Assembly: GCA_964441335.1 (NCBI GenBank)
Contig: CAYTUI010000007.1
Location: forward strand, 1-42,943
Length of the DNA: 42,943 nt
From: CAYTUI01 sp964441335
GTDB lineage: Bacteria > Patescibacteriota > Patescibacteriia > UBA1558 > 2-01-FULL-52-15
Direction: 5' to 3'
In this document: in pieces, positions 1 to 7,612 of the stretch
Layout of the letters: each line of letters opens with the position of its first letter
How positions within the stretch are numbered: position 1 is the stretch's first letter
Made by a program: the position numbers and the translations under genes
The notes under the pieces: model-generated
Told to the model about the DNA's origin: nothing
The model's database searches: none
What the model saw: the letters and a program-made list of their open reading frames with translations, nothing else

Positions 1-324
1 ATCCCCGTGCGGATGATATTTGCCCAAAACTTCTCCGACCACAGTGGCCGATTTTCTAAATTTCGCTCCTGATCTTAAACCGACATTCCACATCGCATAA
101 AGAATACGTCGGTGAACAGGTTTTAAACCGTCGCGAACATCCGGCAAAGCGCGGGCGACAATAACGCTCATGGCATAATCCAAATAGGAGGTCTGCATTT
201 CCTCTACCAGCGGTTGATTTACCAAAGTCTCCCCGATAATCGCTTTATCAATTCCTGACTGACCATCGGCTTTTGGTCGCTCGGACTTACTGGTAGCTCC
301 TGTTCTTTTCTTGATTCTAGGCAT
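1..324 (-). CDS. gyrA: DNA gyrase subunit A, N-terminal part (runs off window)
   Basis: Type II topoisomerase A subunit, which breaks and rejoins DNA together with GyrB. Only the first ~108 residues are present; the rest lies before position 1. After a basic leader (MPRIKKRTGATSK) comes the hallmark block with MQTSYLDYAMSVIVARALPD and then RDGLKPVHRRILYAM and GEVLGKYHPHGD, the start of the winged-helix breakage-reunion domain. The catalytic tyrosine lies beyond the window. The start is the ATG complementary to 322-324. ParC shares these motifs, so topoisomerase IV A is possible, but CPR genomes usually carry a single copy, of GyrA type. Confidence 0.9.
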   Translation of the reverse strand, partial: MPRIKKRTGATSKSERPKADGQSGIDKAIIGETLVNQPLVEEMQTSYLDYAMSVIVARALPDVRDGLKPVHRRILYAMWNVGLRSGAKFRKSATVVGEVLGKYHPHGD

Positions 325-360
325 AAATTTTTTCGCTCGTTCTACTTTTTATTAATATTT

Positions 361-459
361 ATCCAGCACCTTCCAGAATACTCTATGATCTCTGTTACCG
401 TGATGAATATTTTTTATACTTCTCTCAAAGCTTAATATCCTATGATGAAGGTGCTTGGA
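361..459. repeat. Palindrome with CCAGCACC ends upstream of gyrA
   Basis: Imperfect inverted repeat: ATCCAGCACCTTC at 361-373 against GAAGGTGCTTGG at 447-458, with an A/T-rich interior. The ends resemble those of the palindromes at 26909-26969 and 36421-36459, so this is a dispersed family with conserved arms and variable interior. It fills the gap between gyrA and the gene at 461-745. Confidence 0.6.
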
Positions 460-460
460 A

Positions 461-745
461 TTATTTAGTTTGCTCGTCAGTGGAAGTAGTGGAAGTGCTG
501 TTGTAATACTCATGTAACTCCTGCAAAGAATCTTGCGTTGAGCTGGAAGCAAAATACTCCCGTCCCTGCTCCAAAATATCCTTAAACCCCTGACCGGACT
601 CCTGCAGATTCGCCGGTAAATCATTTTGACTGTTGGTTGAGCTGACCAGCGGGAAGAAAGTGTACTGCAACCACCAAATAAAAATTGCCACTGACATCAG
701 AGCGACCAAAATGAACTGCACCGCGCTCTTATTAATCTCCTTCAT
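461..745 (-). CDS. Small single-pass membrane protein, function unknown
   Basis: A 94-residue protein with one N-terminal membrane segment (about residues 9-31, VQFILVALMSVAIFIWWLQY) followed by a polar Ser/Thr/Gln-rich tail. The likely topology is a short inner tail and an outer or periplasmic polar domain, but this is inference. Its ATG overlaps the stop of the upstream metallo-beta-lactamase-fold gene by one base, so the two are translationally coupled. It lies just upstream of gyrA on the same strand, possibly in the same transcript. No family recognised. Confidence 0.7.
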   Translation of the reverse strand: MKEINKSAVQFILVALMSVAIFIWWLQYTFFPLVSSTNSQNDLPANLQESGQGFKDILEQGREYFASSSTQDSLQELHEYYNSTSTTSTDEQTK

Positions 746-1347
746 TACACCGTGATTACAACGACTCTAGTATCTTCACTTAGTAAATCTTTGTGGCTAA
801 TCTTTAACTTGTCCAGAGTCTCCTTAGGCGCACCATACTCTTTAAGGAACTTATCAACCGGCTCTAAACCTTTGGACCCCTTAATCTGGTAGTAGGCGGG
901 AATTACTAAGCGAGGTTCCAATTGATTGATAACGCCGGCCGCTTCTTTGGCAGTTAAAACATCTCCGCCCCCGACCGGTAACATCAGAATATCCGGATCC
1001 TTAATTTTTTCCAGCATACCGTTAGCCAGATACTTATTCTGAACAGGCCCCAACCAAACAATAGAAGTATTATCTATGGTCAGTAGGTACATGGTAGAAT
1101 TATTGTTGTAGGCTATACCGGTAATAAAAACACCCTTAATCTCGTACTCGCCCGGTGAATCAATCACAAAAGCTTCGTCAGGCACGCAGGCCAAATCGTC
1201 TTTAGTTCTCTTATGACTCAATAGCAGAATGTCAGCCGAACCTTTTCTTAACTTAAAATTTGATCCGCTTACCACCGGGTCAAATAAGACATTAACGTTG
1301 TTTTCCTGAATCTTGAAGGCGCCGTAGCCAAACCAATTTATTTGCAT
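745..1347 (-). CDS. Metallo-beta-lactamase-fold protein (UlaG/COG2220-like) lacking the HxHxDH motif
   Basis: About 200 residues. The fold is suggested by the opening MQINWFGYGAFKIQ, a DP near residue 25 (NVLFDPVV), DSPGEYEIKGVFITGI and LMLPVGGGDVLTAKEAA, as in UlaG-like metallo-hydrolases. Where active members have THxHxDH this one has LLLSHKRTKDDL: the first His remains but the second His and the Asp-His are gone, so zinc-dependent hydrolysis is doubtful. The start is the ATG at 1347; an in-frame TTG at 1356 is possible. It shares a one-base overlap with the small membrane protein gene downstream. Substrate unknown. Confidence 0.75.
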   Translation of the reverse strand: MQINWFGYGAFKIQENNVNVLFDPVVSGSNFKLRKGSADILLLSHKRTKDDLACVPDEAFVIDSPGEYEIKGVFITGIAYNNNSTMYLLTIDNTSIVWLGPVQNKYLANGMLEKIKDPDILMLPVGGGDVLTAKEAAGVINQLEPRLVIPAYYQIKGSKGLEPVDKFLKEYGAPKETLDKLKISHKDLLSEDTRVVVITV

Positions 1348-1456
1348 ATTTTCCAAAAAAAATAAGTCATTTAGTGCGCTAAATTTAGCACATTTTGAAC
1401 CAAAAGTAAAGGTCGTTTTTCAACAAATTTTGAAAGATAAATGACGCTAAAACAGA

Positions 1457-1542
1457 CCTCCCCTTTCCCCTCCTTAGAAAAGGAGGGGCTCTAACTAATT
1501 GAGCCTCCCCTGTTAAGGGGAGGACTAAGGAGGGGTCCCGCT
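1457..1542. repeat. 85-bp intergenic element of nested CCCCTCC palindromes
   Basis: Two adjacent hairpins (CCCCTCCTTagaaAAGGAGGGG and CCTCCCCTgttaAGGGGAGG) bounded by CCTCCCC and GGGGTC. A close copy in the opposite orientation lies at 10514-10602. Related CCCCTCC/GGAGGGG palindromes occur at 2263-2405, 14090-14118, 32892-32941 and 35600-35662. It behaves like a REP-type dispersed repeat and contains no coding potential. Confidence 0.75.
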
Positions 1543-1570
1543 CCACAAATCCTGCTCCCACATCTCATTG

Positions 1571-1624
1571 ACCCAGCTGTTCGAGAAGGGCTGGGTTGAC
1601 ACAACTTAAACTTTCTAGTAAACA
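1571..1624 (+). promoter_or_regulatory. Hairpin-abutted promoter of the 1681 gene
   Basis: -35 TTGACA at 1596-1601, 17-base spacer, -10 TAAACA at 1619-1624. The -35 is joined directly to a hairpin whose arms are ACCCAGC and GCTGGGT (1571-1597), which could insulate the promoter from upstream transcription. The SD of the following gene, AGGAGG, lies 5 bases before its ATG. Confidence 0.6.
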
Positions 1625-1680
1625 TACTGCTTGTTCTTTGTCTCTATCACTCTACCTGGTCTAAGCCAACAGGAGGGCTT

Positions 1681-2178
1681 ATGCGCTGGCTGATTTCACT
1701 GTTGCTGTTCCTTGTTCTGATCAGCTCAACTGCGGTCGCCGCAGTCCCGACGGATCTAGTTCTGCCCAAGGATGTCCTGCGGGTTCTGAAGAATCAACCG
1801 CTGGAACCCATCGGCGATAATGCCCCGTTGACGCCGGAGTTCATCTGGCAAGTCTGGGAAACCGAAGCCATACTGGATTACCTTGACCAGTTTGACGAGG
1901 TTGAGGTCATCATGATGCCGGACTTCGCCATCATCTTCAGCAAATTCGCACCACCACGTTACGTGATTCCGGCCCTCTACTTTGAGGGTGAGGAAGCATA
2001 CACGACCGGTGAACCGGAAACCGAAGTGCGGACAAATCTGAAGACCGGTCAGCTGGAGTGTCCGGATATCGCAGCTTGTCAGGAGATTCGGGACAGGCTG
2101 AATGACCTATCGGTCGGTTTGTTCTGGCAACAGCTCAAGCACACTCTGGTCCTTTACAACGAAATCCGAACGCACTGA
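1681..2178 (+). CDS. Secreted protein of unknown function (orphan class)
   Basis: 165 residues. Residues 1-20 form a signal peptide (MRWLISLLLFLVLISSTAVA) with a likely cleavage after AVA. The mature part is acidic and has two cysteines close together (ECPDIAAC), which may form a disulfide. The start has a strong SD, AGGAGG, five bases upstream. It stands alone with its own promoter and terminator, and its codon use is much richer in G/C third positions than that of rpsA or ftsH. It is one of a set of such genes in this window. I recognise no family; function unknown. Confidence 0.8.
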   Translation: MRWLISLLLFLVLISSTAVAAVPTDLVLPKDVLRVLKNQPLEPIGDNAPLTPEFIWQVWETEAILDYLDQFDEVEVIMMPDFAIIFSKFAPPRYVIPALYFEGEEAYTTGEPETEVRTNLKTGQLECPDIAACQEIRDRLNDLSVGLFWQQLKHTLVLYNEIRTH

Positions 2179-2184
2179 TTTCAG

Positions 2185-2233
2185 AGAGCTCCCTAGATTT
2201 ACCGCACCTGTGGTAATCAAGGGGGCTCTTTTG
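2185..2233 (+). terminator. Terminator of the 1681 gene
   Basis: Stem AGAGCTCCCT/AGGGGGCTCT (2185-2194 with 2220-2229, one G-U) plus an inner stem GATTtACC/GGTAATC, followed by TTTT. It lies 6 bases after the stop codon. Confidence 0.75.
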
Positions 2234-2262
2234 ATTTCTCTTGCCAATCAAAAACGCAACCC

Positions 2263-2405
2263 CCTCTAGCTCCCCCTTGGCAGGGGGAGGCGAGCCTAAA
2301 CCCGCCACTCTAACTTATCCTTTGAAGTGCGGTTAAATTTATAAACTACTTTTTTAAGTGTCACCGACGTCGCCCCCTCATTTTCAAGGAGGGGCTAGGG
2401 GTGGT
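2263..2405. repeat. CCCCCTC/GAGGGGG repeat remnants
   Basis: Intergenic stretch between two convergent orphan genes. It holds a CCCCCTctagctCCCCCTTGGCAGGGGGAGG-type palindrome at 2263-2290 (arms CTCCCCCTtg and cAGGGGGAG) and a second CCCCTCATTTTCAAGGAGGGG unit at about 2374-2395. No gene is seen here. Confidence 0.6.
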
Positions 2406-2448
2406 TAATTATCAAAATAAAAAAATCCTACACTAATTCCCCAAATTG

Positions 2449-2482
2449 AAAAGCCCTGCACAGTTTCCTATGCAGGGCTCCC
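2449..2482 (-). terminator. Terminator of the 2551 gene (minus)
   Basis: On the minus strand AGCCCTGCA (2479-2471) pairs with TGCAGGGCT (2460-2452) and is followed by TTTT. Confidence 0.75.
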
Positions 2483-2550
2483 GTTAACCGCTAGTCGGGA
2501 AAGCGTTTCGGCATGATTGCCGTTGTACTTAAGTCAGGTACACTGACCGC

Positions 2551-3135
2551 CTAGGACTCGACTCGGACCGCAGCAGCATGGTGAGTATGATTGCCGCCGA
2601 AGTAGTTACCGACGAAGCTGATGAAATCGCAGTACCATCTCTCGCCATCCCAAGCTAGGAAACGAATGCACAGCTGATGGTTCGGGTCGCGGTAGATAGT
2701 CCCCCAGAAGCACACCGCCATCATGCTCTTCCACTCCTCCGGGATGATCACCTGGTTGACCAGCAAGGAGTCCAAGACGCAAGCGTTCAGCACAGGCTTG
2801 CCCTTGAGGTCCTTGCGGAGCTGATTTCCCTCGATGAGGCGGGCGTGCATCTGATCCTCGGATAGATAGAGCTTGATGTCGTCAGGATCCCAGCAGAACT
2901 TGCCGCTCTTGATGTGCTCCACAACCGTATAACCGTCGGGGATGAAGGGATAGGTATCGCAGTTGATGAAAAGATTGGGCGACTTGATCCCCACCCGACC
3001 CGACAGTCCGAGTCTGAACTGCTTAAGGGCATCCACCTTCGAACGCAATCTCGTCACGTCGTTGGGAGTAAAGCCAGCCGCTTCAAGGGCGTCGGCGAGC
3101 TGATTCATCTGACCAATCGAGAACAGTGTTGACAT
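2551..3135 (-). CDS. Orphan-class protein of a family I believe recurs in CPR genomes, function unknown
   Basis: 194 residues from the ATG at 3135, chosen because AAGGAGGAG lies 7 bases upstream; the in-frame extension to 3201 lacks an SD. No signal peptide or membrane segment. The centre and C-terminus are rich in aromatic residues with motifs NACVLDSLL, IIPEEWK, FWGTIYRD and LAWDGERWYCDFISF, and end in a His-rich GGNHTHHAA. From memory, proteins with NACVLDYLL...IPEEWKG...FFWGTIYRD...LYW are frequent uncharacterised paralogs in Parcubacteria; this needs a database check. It has its own promoter, SD and terminator. Codon use is G/C-rich compared with the core genes. Confidence 0.8.
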   Translation of the reverse strand: MSTLFSIGQMNQLADALEAAGFTPNDVTRLRSKVDALKQFRLGLSGRVGIKSPNLFINCDTYPFIPDGYTVVEHIKSGKFCWDPDDIKLYLSEDQMHARLIEGNQLRKDLKGKPVLNACVLDSLLVNQVIIPEEWKSMMAVCFWGTIYRDPNHQLCIRFLAWDGERWYCDFISFVGNYFGGNHTHHAAAVRVES

Positions 3136-3298
3136 CGTCAACTCCTCCTTGTTAGACACGTTCCTTATAGGAACTCGTCTAGTAGAGTGCCAGCGGACCA
3201 CCGTCTGTAGTCATAGCCAGAAAAGGCCGAATTTCGAGCTCTTTTGGCTATGACCACATTTATGCAAACGAACTTAATATATAATGAACTAACTCAAT

Positions 3299-3327
3299 AA
3301 AATAGCACAAATACATAATTATGTCAA
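3299..3327 (-). promoter_or_regulatory. Promoter of the 2551 gene (minus)
   Basis: Minus-strand TTGACA (3327-3322), 17-base spacer ending in TGC, then TATTTT (3304-3299). The TGC gives an extended -10. The promoter of the 14669 orphan has the same TTGACA / TGC-TATTTT pattern. Confidence 0.65.
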
Positions 3328-3356
3328 TATTTGTTATCAAAAAATCCCCAACCTTA

Positions 3357-3428
3357 GCCCCAAATCCTCTTTCCCCATCTCCCATCTCCTATCCCCAATC
3401 TCCCATCTCCAATTCCCCAATCCCCGCT
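3357..3428. repeat. G-free CCCATCTCC low-complexity tract
   Basis: About 70 bases of degenerate CCCATCTCC/CCCCAATC repeats on the plus strand with essentially no G, directly upstream of the rpsA promoter. It lies outside the predicted transcript. It resembles the CTACCTA-type tracts found elsewhere in the window. Confidence 0.55.
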
Positions 3429-3429
3429 C

Positions 3430-3458
3430 TTGCTTTCTAAAACCCTTTCGGTTATAAT
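3430..3458 (+). promoter_or_regulatory. rpsA promoter
   Basis: TTGCTT at 3430-3435, 17-base spacer, TATAAT at 3453-3458. The expected leader is about 90 nt. Confidence 0.7.
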
Positions 3459-3553
3459 GCGCAAGCTTATTTAAGTCCGTTTATCCCAAAAGCTTATATT
3501 TTTAGGGACACTCGGCCTTAAGCTTGATCATCTTTTGAAAGGAGGCATTTATT

Positions 3554-4765
3554 ATGCCTAATCAAAATACAGATACAGCAATCAAAAGCCCCATGGGCGA
3601 CTTGCTGGAGAAGCAACAACTAAACATCCCCAATCTCGGGGAACTTGTGGAAGGCACTGTTATCAGCGCCAGCAAGAACGAAATTTACCTAGACATCAAT
3701 GGTTTAACCACTGGTGTTATTCGCGGTAAAGAAATCCAAGACGAATCCGGTGATTCCGAAAAAATTAAAATCGGAGATCAGATCCAGGCCACTGTGCTGG
3801 ATATTGAAAATGAACGCGGTGAAATGGAATTGTCATTGCGCATGGCCGGTCATCAAAAAGCTTGGGATCGTTTGGAGAAATTAATGAAGGAAGAGGAAAT
3901 TATTGAAAGCCGGGTCATTGACGCCAACAAAGGCGGTTTGATGATTAAAGTCGGCAACGTCATCGGCTTCTTGCCGGTCTCGCAATTAACAACCGAGAAC
4001 TATCCCCGCGTTGAAGGTGGCGATAAAAATAAAATTCTGGCCTATTTGAAAAATTTTATCGGTCAGAATCTGCGCACCAGAATTATTGATGTTAATGAAA
4101 ACGATGAAAAATTAATCGTCTCTGAAAAAGCGGCCTGGGAAGATAAACAGAAAACCGCTCTGGCCAACTACAAAATCGGTGACCGCGTTAAAGGTAAAAT
4201 TACCGGCGTGGTGGAATTCGGTGCCTTCATTGAATTCGGCGATGGCTTGGAAGGACTAATTCATATTTCCGAACTGGCCTGGCAAAGAATTGACGACCCC
4301 AAAACTATTGTTAAGGTCGGCGATGCCGTAGAAGCCGAAATTATATCTATAGATAATACCAAGGTTTCTCTGTCTATCAAGAAACTAAAAGCTGATCCTT
4401 GGACAGAGGTAGCCGCTAAATACAAAGTCGGCGATAAGATTAAAGGACGAGTCTTAAAGATTAATCCTTTTGGCGCCTTCATTGAACTGGATAAAGATAT
4501 TCATGGTTTGGCACATATTTCCGAGTTAAGCGATAAACCATTGAAAAATCCCGGACAGGTTGTGGACGTCGGTAAAGAATATCAGTTCCGCATTTTAAGT
4601 ATTGAACCTAGAGACCACCGTTTGGGATTATCCCTGCGTCCGGCCAAGAAAAAAGTTGAGCCTAAAGAAGTGGCTAAAAAACTGACCGAGGTCATTCAGG
4701 AAGCTCCAATTTCTGAAACTCCTATTACTGAAACCGCCGTTGTTACTGAACAGCCGGCTGAATAA
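3554..4765 (+). CDS. rpsA: 30S ribosomal protein S1
   Basis: 403 residues with four S1/OB RNA-binding repeats, starting near residues 30, 115, 208 and 292; the third and fourth are canonical (GDRVKGKITGVVEFGAFIEF and GDKIKGRVLKINPFGAFIEL, each followed by L.HISEL). Escherichia coli S1 has six repeats, and four-repeat forms are usual in small-genome and Gram-positive lineages. S1 helps mRNA bind to the 30S subunit. The C-terminal ~30 residues are a Pro/Glu/Thr-rich tail of the same character as the S16 tail at 36613-37077. The start has AAAGGAGG 9 bases upstream. It is followed at once by the ftsH promoter. Confidence 0.95.
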   Translation: MPNQNTDTAIKSPMGDLLEKQQLNIPNLGELVEGTVISASKNEIYLDINGLTTGVIRGKEIQDESGDSEKIKIGDQIQATVLDIENERGEMELSLRMAGHQKAWDRLEKLMKEEEIIESRVIDANKGGLMIKVGNVIGFLPVSQLTTENYPRVEGGDKNKILAYLKNFIGQNLRTRIIDVNENDEKLIVSEKAAWEDKQKTALANYKIGDRVKGKITGVVEFGAFIEFGDGLEGLIHISELAWQRIDDPKTIVKVGDAVEAEIISIDNTKVSLSIKKLKADPWTEVAAKYKVGDKIKGRVLKINPFGAFIELDKDIHGLAHISELSDKPLKNPGQVVDVGKEYQFRILSIEPRDHRLGLSLRPAKKKVEPKEVAKKLTEVIQEAPISETPITETAVVTEQPAE

Positions 4766-4794
4766 TAGACGTCAACCTCTGTTTGCATTATAAT
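4766..4794 (+). promoter_or_regulatory. Possible ftsH promoter
   Basis: TAGACG at 4766-4771, 17-base spacer, TATAAT at 4789-4794, lying between the rpsA stop and the ftsH ATG with no terminator in between. The -10 is perfect and the -35 weak, so ftsH may be read both from here and from rpsA. Confidence 0.45.
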
Positions 4795-4822
4795 CAATTT
4801 ATAATCCAAACTTAAAAATTAC

Positions 4823-6634
4823 ATGAATAAAATTGTTAAGAATTTACTATTCTACTTAGCGGCCTTTGTTGTCATTGTGGCCATTTTAGGAGTGTTCAAT
4901 GCCGGTAATCAGCAGGCTACGCCAGTGGGAATCGGCGCCTTAGTAGATAAAATCAATACCGATCAAGTAAAAAGTATCGTCGTTAAAGGCGATAATATTG
5001 AAGCTACTCTTCAGAATAACGAGGTTATTAAAACACGCAAAGAAAGCACCGAGTCATTAAGCACTTTGCTGAAAAACTTTAACGTGCCGGCCGATAAATT
5101 AAGCGGACTTAATATTGATGTTCAGGAAGAAACCGGCACTAAATTGTTTTTAATCAGCATTTTGCCGACTCTCCTGATATTCATTTTAATTGGCGGTTTT
5201 ATTTGGCTGATGATGCGTCAAATTCAGGGCGCTAATTCCAAAGCCATGATGTTCGGTCAAAGCACAGCTAAGCAGTCGCCGCAAAATAATAAGAACAAAG
5301 TTACTTTTAAAGATGTGGCCGGCGCGACCGAAGCCAAGATTGAACTGGAAGAAATTATTGATTTCCTGAAAAGTCCCCAGAAATTTCTGGAGGTTGGGGC
5401 GAAAATTCCTAAAGGTGTTTTACTTTTAGGGCCTCCGGGTACCGGAAAAACTTTATTGGCCAGAGCAACCGCCGGTGAAGCCAACGCTCCTTTCTTCCAC
5501 ATCAGCGGTTCTGAATTCGTGGAAATGTTTGTCGGAGTCGGCGCTTCTCGCGTCCGCGATCTTTTTAAGAAGGCCAAAAAGGCCGCGCCTTGTATTGTTT
5601 TTATAGATGAAATTGACGCCGTCGGACGTCAGCGTGGCGCCGGTTTAGGCGGTTCGCATGATGAACGTGAACAAACATTAAATCAAATCCTGGTGGAGAT
5701 GGATGGTTTTGATAATCAGACCAATGTTATTGTGATGGCCGCTACTAATCGACCGGATGTTCTGGATCCGGCTTTAATGCGACCCGGCAGATTTGATAGG
5801 CAAGTGGTAATTGATATGCCCGACATTAAAGACCGTGAAGCTATTCTAAAAATTCACGCCCGTAAAAAACCTCTGGCTGAAGATGTTAAACTGGAAGTCG
5901 TTGCGCAAAGAACACCAGGCTTTTCCGGAGCTGATTTGGAAAACGTGCTTAACGAAGCGGCTATTGCTACTGCCCGCGCCGGCCAAAAAATGCTGGAACA
6001 AAATACTATCTTAAGCTCCATTGAAAAAGTTATGCTCGGACCGGAACGCAAGAGTAAAGTCATTACCGAGAAAGAAAAGAAAATTACTGCTTATCATGAA
6101 GCCGGTCATGCTCTACTGGCGCACTTCCTGCCCAACGCTGATCCGGTTCATAAAATTTCCATTATCTCCCGCGGCCGAGCAGGTGGTTATACTCTGAAAC
6201 TACCGACCGAGGACCGATCATTACACGCCCGCGCCGAATTTATTGATGACATTGCTGTCATGCTGGGCGGTTATACTGCTGAAAAAATAATCTTTGATGA
6301 CATTACTACCGGTTCCAGCAGTGACTTACAGAAAGCCACTTCTTTAGCCCGCGCTTTAGTCACCCAATTTGGCATGAGCGAAAAATTAGGGCCCAGAACG
6401 TTCGGTAAAAAAGAGGAACTGATATTTTTGGGGAAAGAAATTCATGAAAGCCGCGATTACAGCGAGGATATTGCCAAAACTATTGATGAGGAAATCTCCA
6501 AACTGATAAAAGATGGCCACAAGACAGCCGAAAGGGTCATTAAAGAGAAGAAAGATAAATTGGAGAAGATAGTAGCCGAACTACTGAAAAAGGAAACGCT
6601 GGAACGGGAAGAATTTGAAGCGATTATGGCTTAA
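4823..6634 (+). CDS. ftsH: ATP-dependent zinc metalloprotease FtsH
   Basis: 603 residues, membrane-anchored AAA+ protease that degrades membrane and short-lived cytosolic proteins as a hexamer. Two membrane segments flank a small outer domain (about residues 8-25 and 111-131). The AAA module has Walker A GPPGTGKT near residue 203, Walker B CIVFIDEIDAVG and SRH residues (ATNRPDVLDPALMRPGRFDRQ). The zinc motif HEAGH is at 425-429, with the third ligand Asp in the GSSSDLQKAT segment. Length and order are typical. No clear SD precedes the ATG. A terminator follows. Confidence 0.97.
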   Translation: MNKIVKNLLFYLAAFVVIVAILGVFNAGNQQATPVGIGALVDKINTDQVKSIVVKGDNIEATLQNNEVIKTRKESTESLSTLLKNFNVPADKLSGLNIDVQEETGTKLFLISILPTLLIFILIGGFIWLMMRQIQGANSKAMMFGQSTAKQSPQNNKNKVTFKDVAGATEAKIELEEIIDFLKSPQKFLEVGAKIPKGVLLLGPPGTGKTLLARATAGEANAPFFHISGSEFVEMFVGVGASRVRDLFKKAKKAAPCIVFIDEIDAVGRQRGAGLGGSHDEREQTLNQILVEMDGFDNQTNVIVMAATNRPDVLDPALMRPGRFDRQVVIDMPDIKDREAILKIHARKKPLAEDVKLEVVAQRTPGFSGADLENVLNEAAIATARAGQKMLEQNTILSSIEKVMLGPERKSKVITEKEKKITAYHEAGHALLAHFLPNADPVHKISIISRGRAGGYTLKLPTEDRSLHARAEFIDDIAVMLGGYTAEKIIFDDITTGSSSDLQKATSLARALVTQFGMSEKLGPRTFGKKEELIFLGKEIHESRDYSEDIAKTIDEEISKLIKDGHKTAERVIKEKKDKLEKIVAELLKKETLEREEFEAIMA

Positions 6635-6640
6635 ATAAAC

Positions 6641-6673
6641 AAAAAGGATAGTCCAACGACTGTCCTTTTTTAG
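6641..6673 (+). terminator. ftsH terminator
   Basis: AAAAAGGATAGTC (6641-6653) pairs with GACTGTCCTTTTT, ending in a T run at 6666-6672. Confidence 0.85.
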
Positions 6674-6689
6674 TTCTAATAACATATAC

Positions 6690-6880
6690 TGCCCTCTCCT
6701 TGAAAACAGGGTTGGGTTAAGCATTTTATCCCAAACCTAGTTTTCGAGCGCAGGAGCGCGTAGCGCGACGGAGTCGAGAAACTTTAAAATGATAACCTCC
6801 TTATCTAAAGCTTCTCGATAAACTCGAAGACTAGGTATGGGACTTACCAAGGAGAGACTAGGGGTGGTTATAATAAATAT
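6690..6880. repeat. Intergenic repeat remnants after ftsH
   Basis: No gene seen. Contains a short palindrome GCGCAGGAGCGCGTAGCGCG near 6750, TTCTCGA/TCGAGAA-type pieces at about 6770 and 6810, and a GGAGAGACTAGGGGTGGTTA end at about 6850-6869 that matches the end of the repeat near 2390-2406. Confidence 0.45.
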
Positions 6881-6899
6881 TTTTCAACTCTCAAAAACA

Positions 6900-6926
6900 C
6901 AGAGCCCGATCAGGTGATCGGGCCCT
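6900..6926 (-). terminator. Terminator of the 6934 gene (minus)
   Basis: Minus-strand stem GGGCCCGATCA / TGATCGGGCTC followed by TGTGTTTTT. It begins 8 bases after the stop codon. Confidence 0.75.
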
Positions 6927-6933
6927 TGGTTAT

Positions 6934-7371
6934 TCAGGGGTCTGGTTGACCCCCGGAGTGTTGGTCTACAGTCGAGGCCACGTTCTCAAGAACCGCTCCT
7001 TCGTCTGGCTCCTCCTTTTCGGAGTAGTCGATCAGTCGATCGACTCTGGTCTTGGTCACGATGGCCTGCAAAGTGTCTTCATCCAGCACTGCCATGGCCC
7101 AATCCAGACAGAGCCTGCCGAGCTCCTCCGGTTTCATGTCCGGAACTTGTTGAGCTACCTCGGCGGCCCAGAAGTCCTTACTCACATCCGAACCGGTCTG
7201 GAGCAGATCCTCAATAAAGAGCGCCACCGGATGGTCAGCCATATTCTCCCCCACTTGTTGCTGGCGATTCGGAAGCCGCACAGGTCGAGCCGTACCGCAT
7301 TCCGAACAGACCTTGTCATACGCTGTCTCGTTTTCTTCGTGACAATTCGGACACTCCCAAATGTCAAACAC
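6934..7371 (-). CDS. Orphan-class protein with an N-terminal RanBP2-like zinc ribbon
   Basis: 145 residues if read from the GTG at 7371, which sits 5 bases after AGGAGG; the upstream in-frame ATG at 7407 has no SD. Residues 1-28 form a Zn-binding module, W-x-C-x2-C-x3-N-x7-C-x2-C-x3-RP (WECPNCHEEN...CSECGTARP). This matches the RanBP2-type finger except for one extra residue between the Asn and the third Cys. The remainder is acidic and mostly helical, with no recognised domain. A protein- or RNA-binding role is conceivable, but that is inference from the finger only. It has its own promoter and terminator and G/C-rich codons. Confidence 0.75.
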   Translation of the reverse strand: MFDIWECPNCHEENETAYDKVCSECGTARPVRLPNRQQQVGENMADHPVALFIEDLLQTGSDVSKDFWAAEVAQQVPDMKPEELGRLCLDWAMAVLDEDTLQAIVTKTRVDRLIDYSEKEEPDEGAVLENVASTVDQHSGGQPDP

Positions 7372-7447
7372 CCCTACCTCCTTTACAGCAACCTTAGTTA
7401 CTGCCACCTGAAATGAACACCGATGTTATCCAACTAAATCACTATCA

Positions 7448-7476
7448 TGGTTACTCTAATTGAATATCGCTGTCAA
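7448..7476 (-). promoter_or_regulatory. Promoter of the 6934 gene (minus)
   Basis: Minus-strand TTGACA (7476-7471), 17-base spacer, TAACCA (7453-7448). It is back-to-back with the plus promoter at 7483-7511. Confidence 0.5.
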
Positions 7477-7482
7477 GAGACT

Positions 7483-7511
7483 TAGACAAATATTCTCTAA
7501 TCTTGTATAAT
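7483..7511 (+). promoter_or_regulatory. Promoter of the 7613 membrane protein gene
   Basis: TAGACA at 7483-7488, 17-base spacer, TATAAT at 7506-7511. The leader of about 95 nt ends in a CTACCA-type, G-poor tract (7573-7612) that abuts the ATG with no SD. Confidence 0.65.
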
Positions 7512-7612
7512 ATAGTTAGTTTTTCACTTGCGGATAACTTTACCGCTATAATTTAATTAAATACGGTGGCCGTCTACAACTCTACCAAGCTACCACTCTA
7601 CCAAACTAACAT

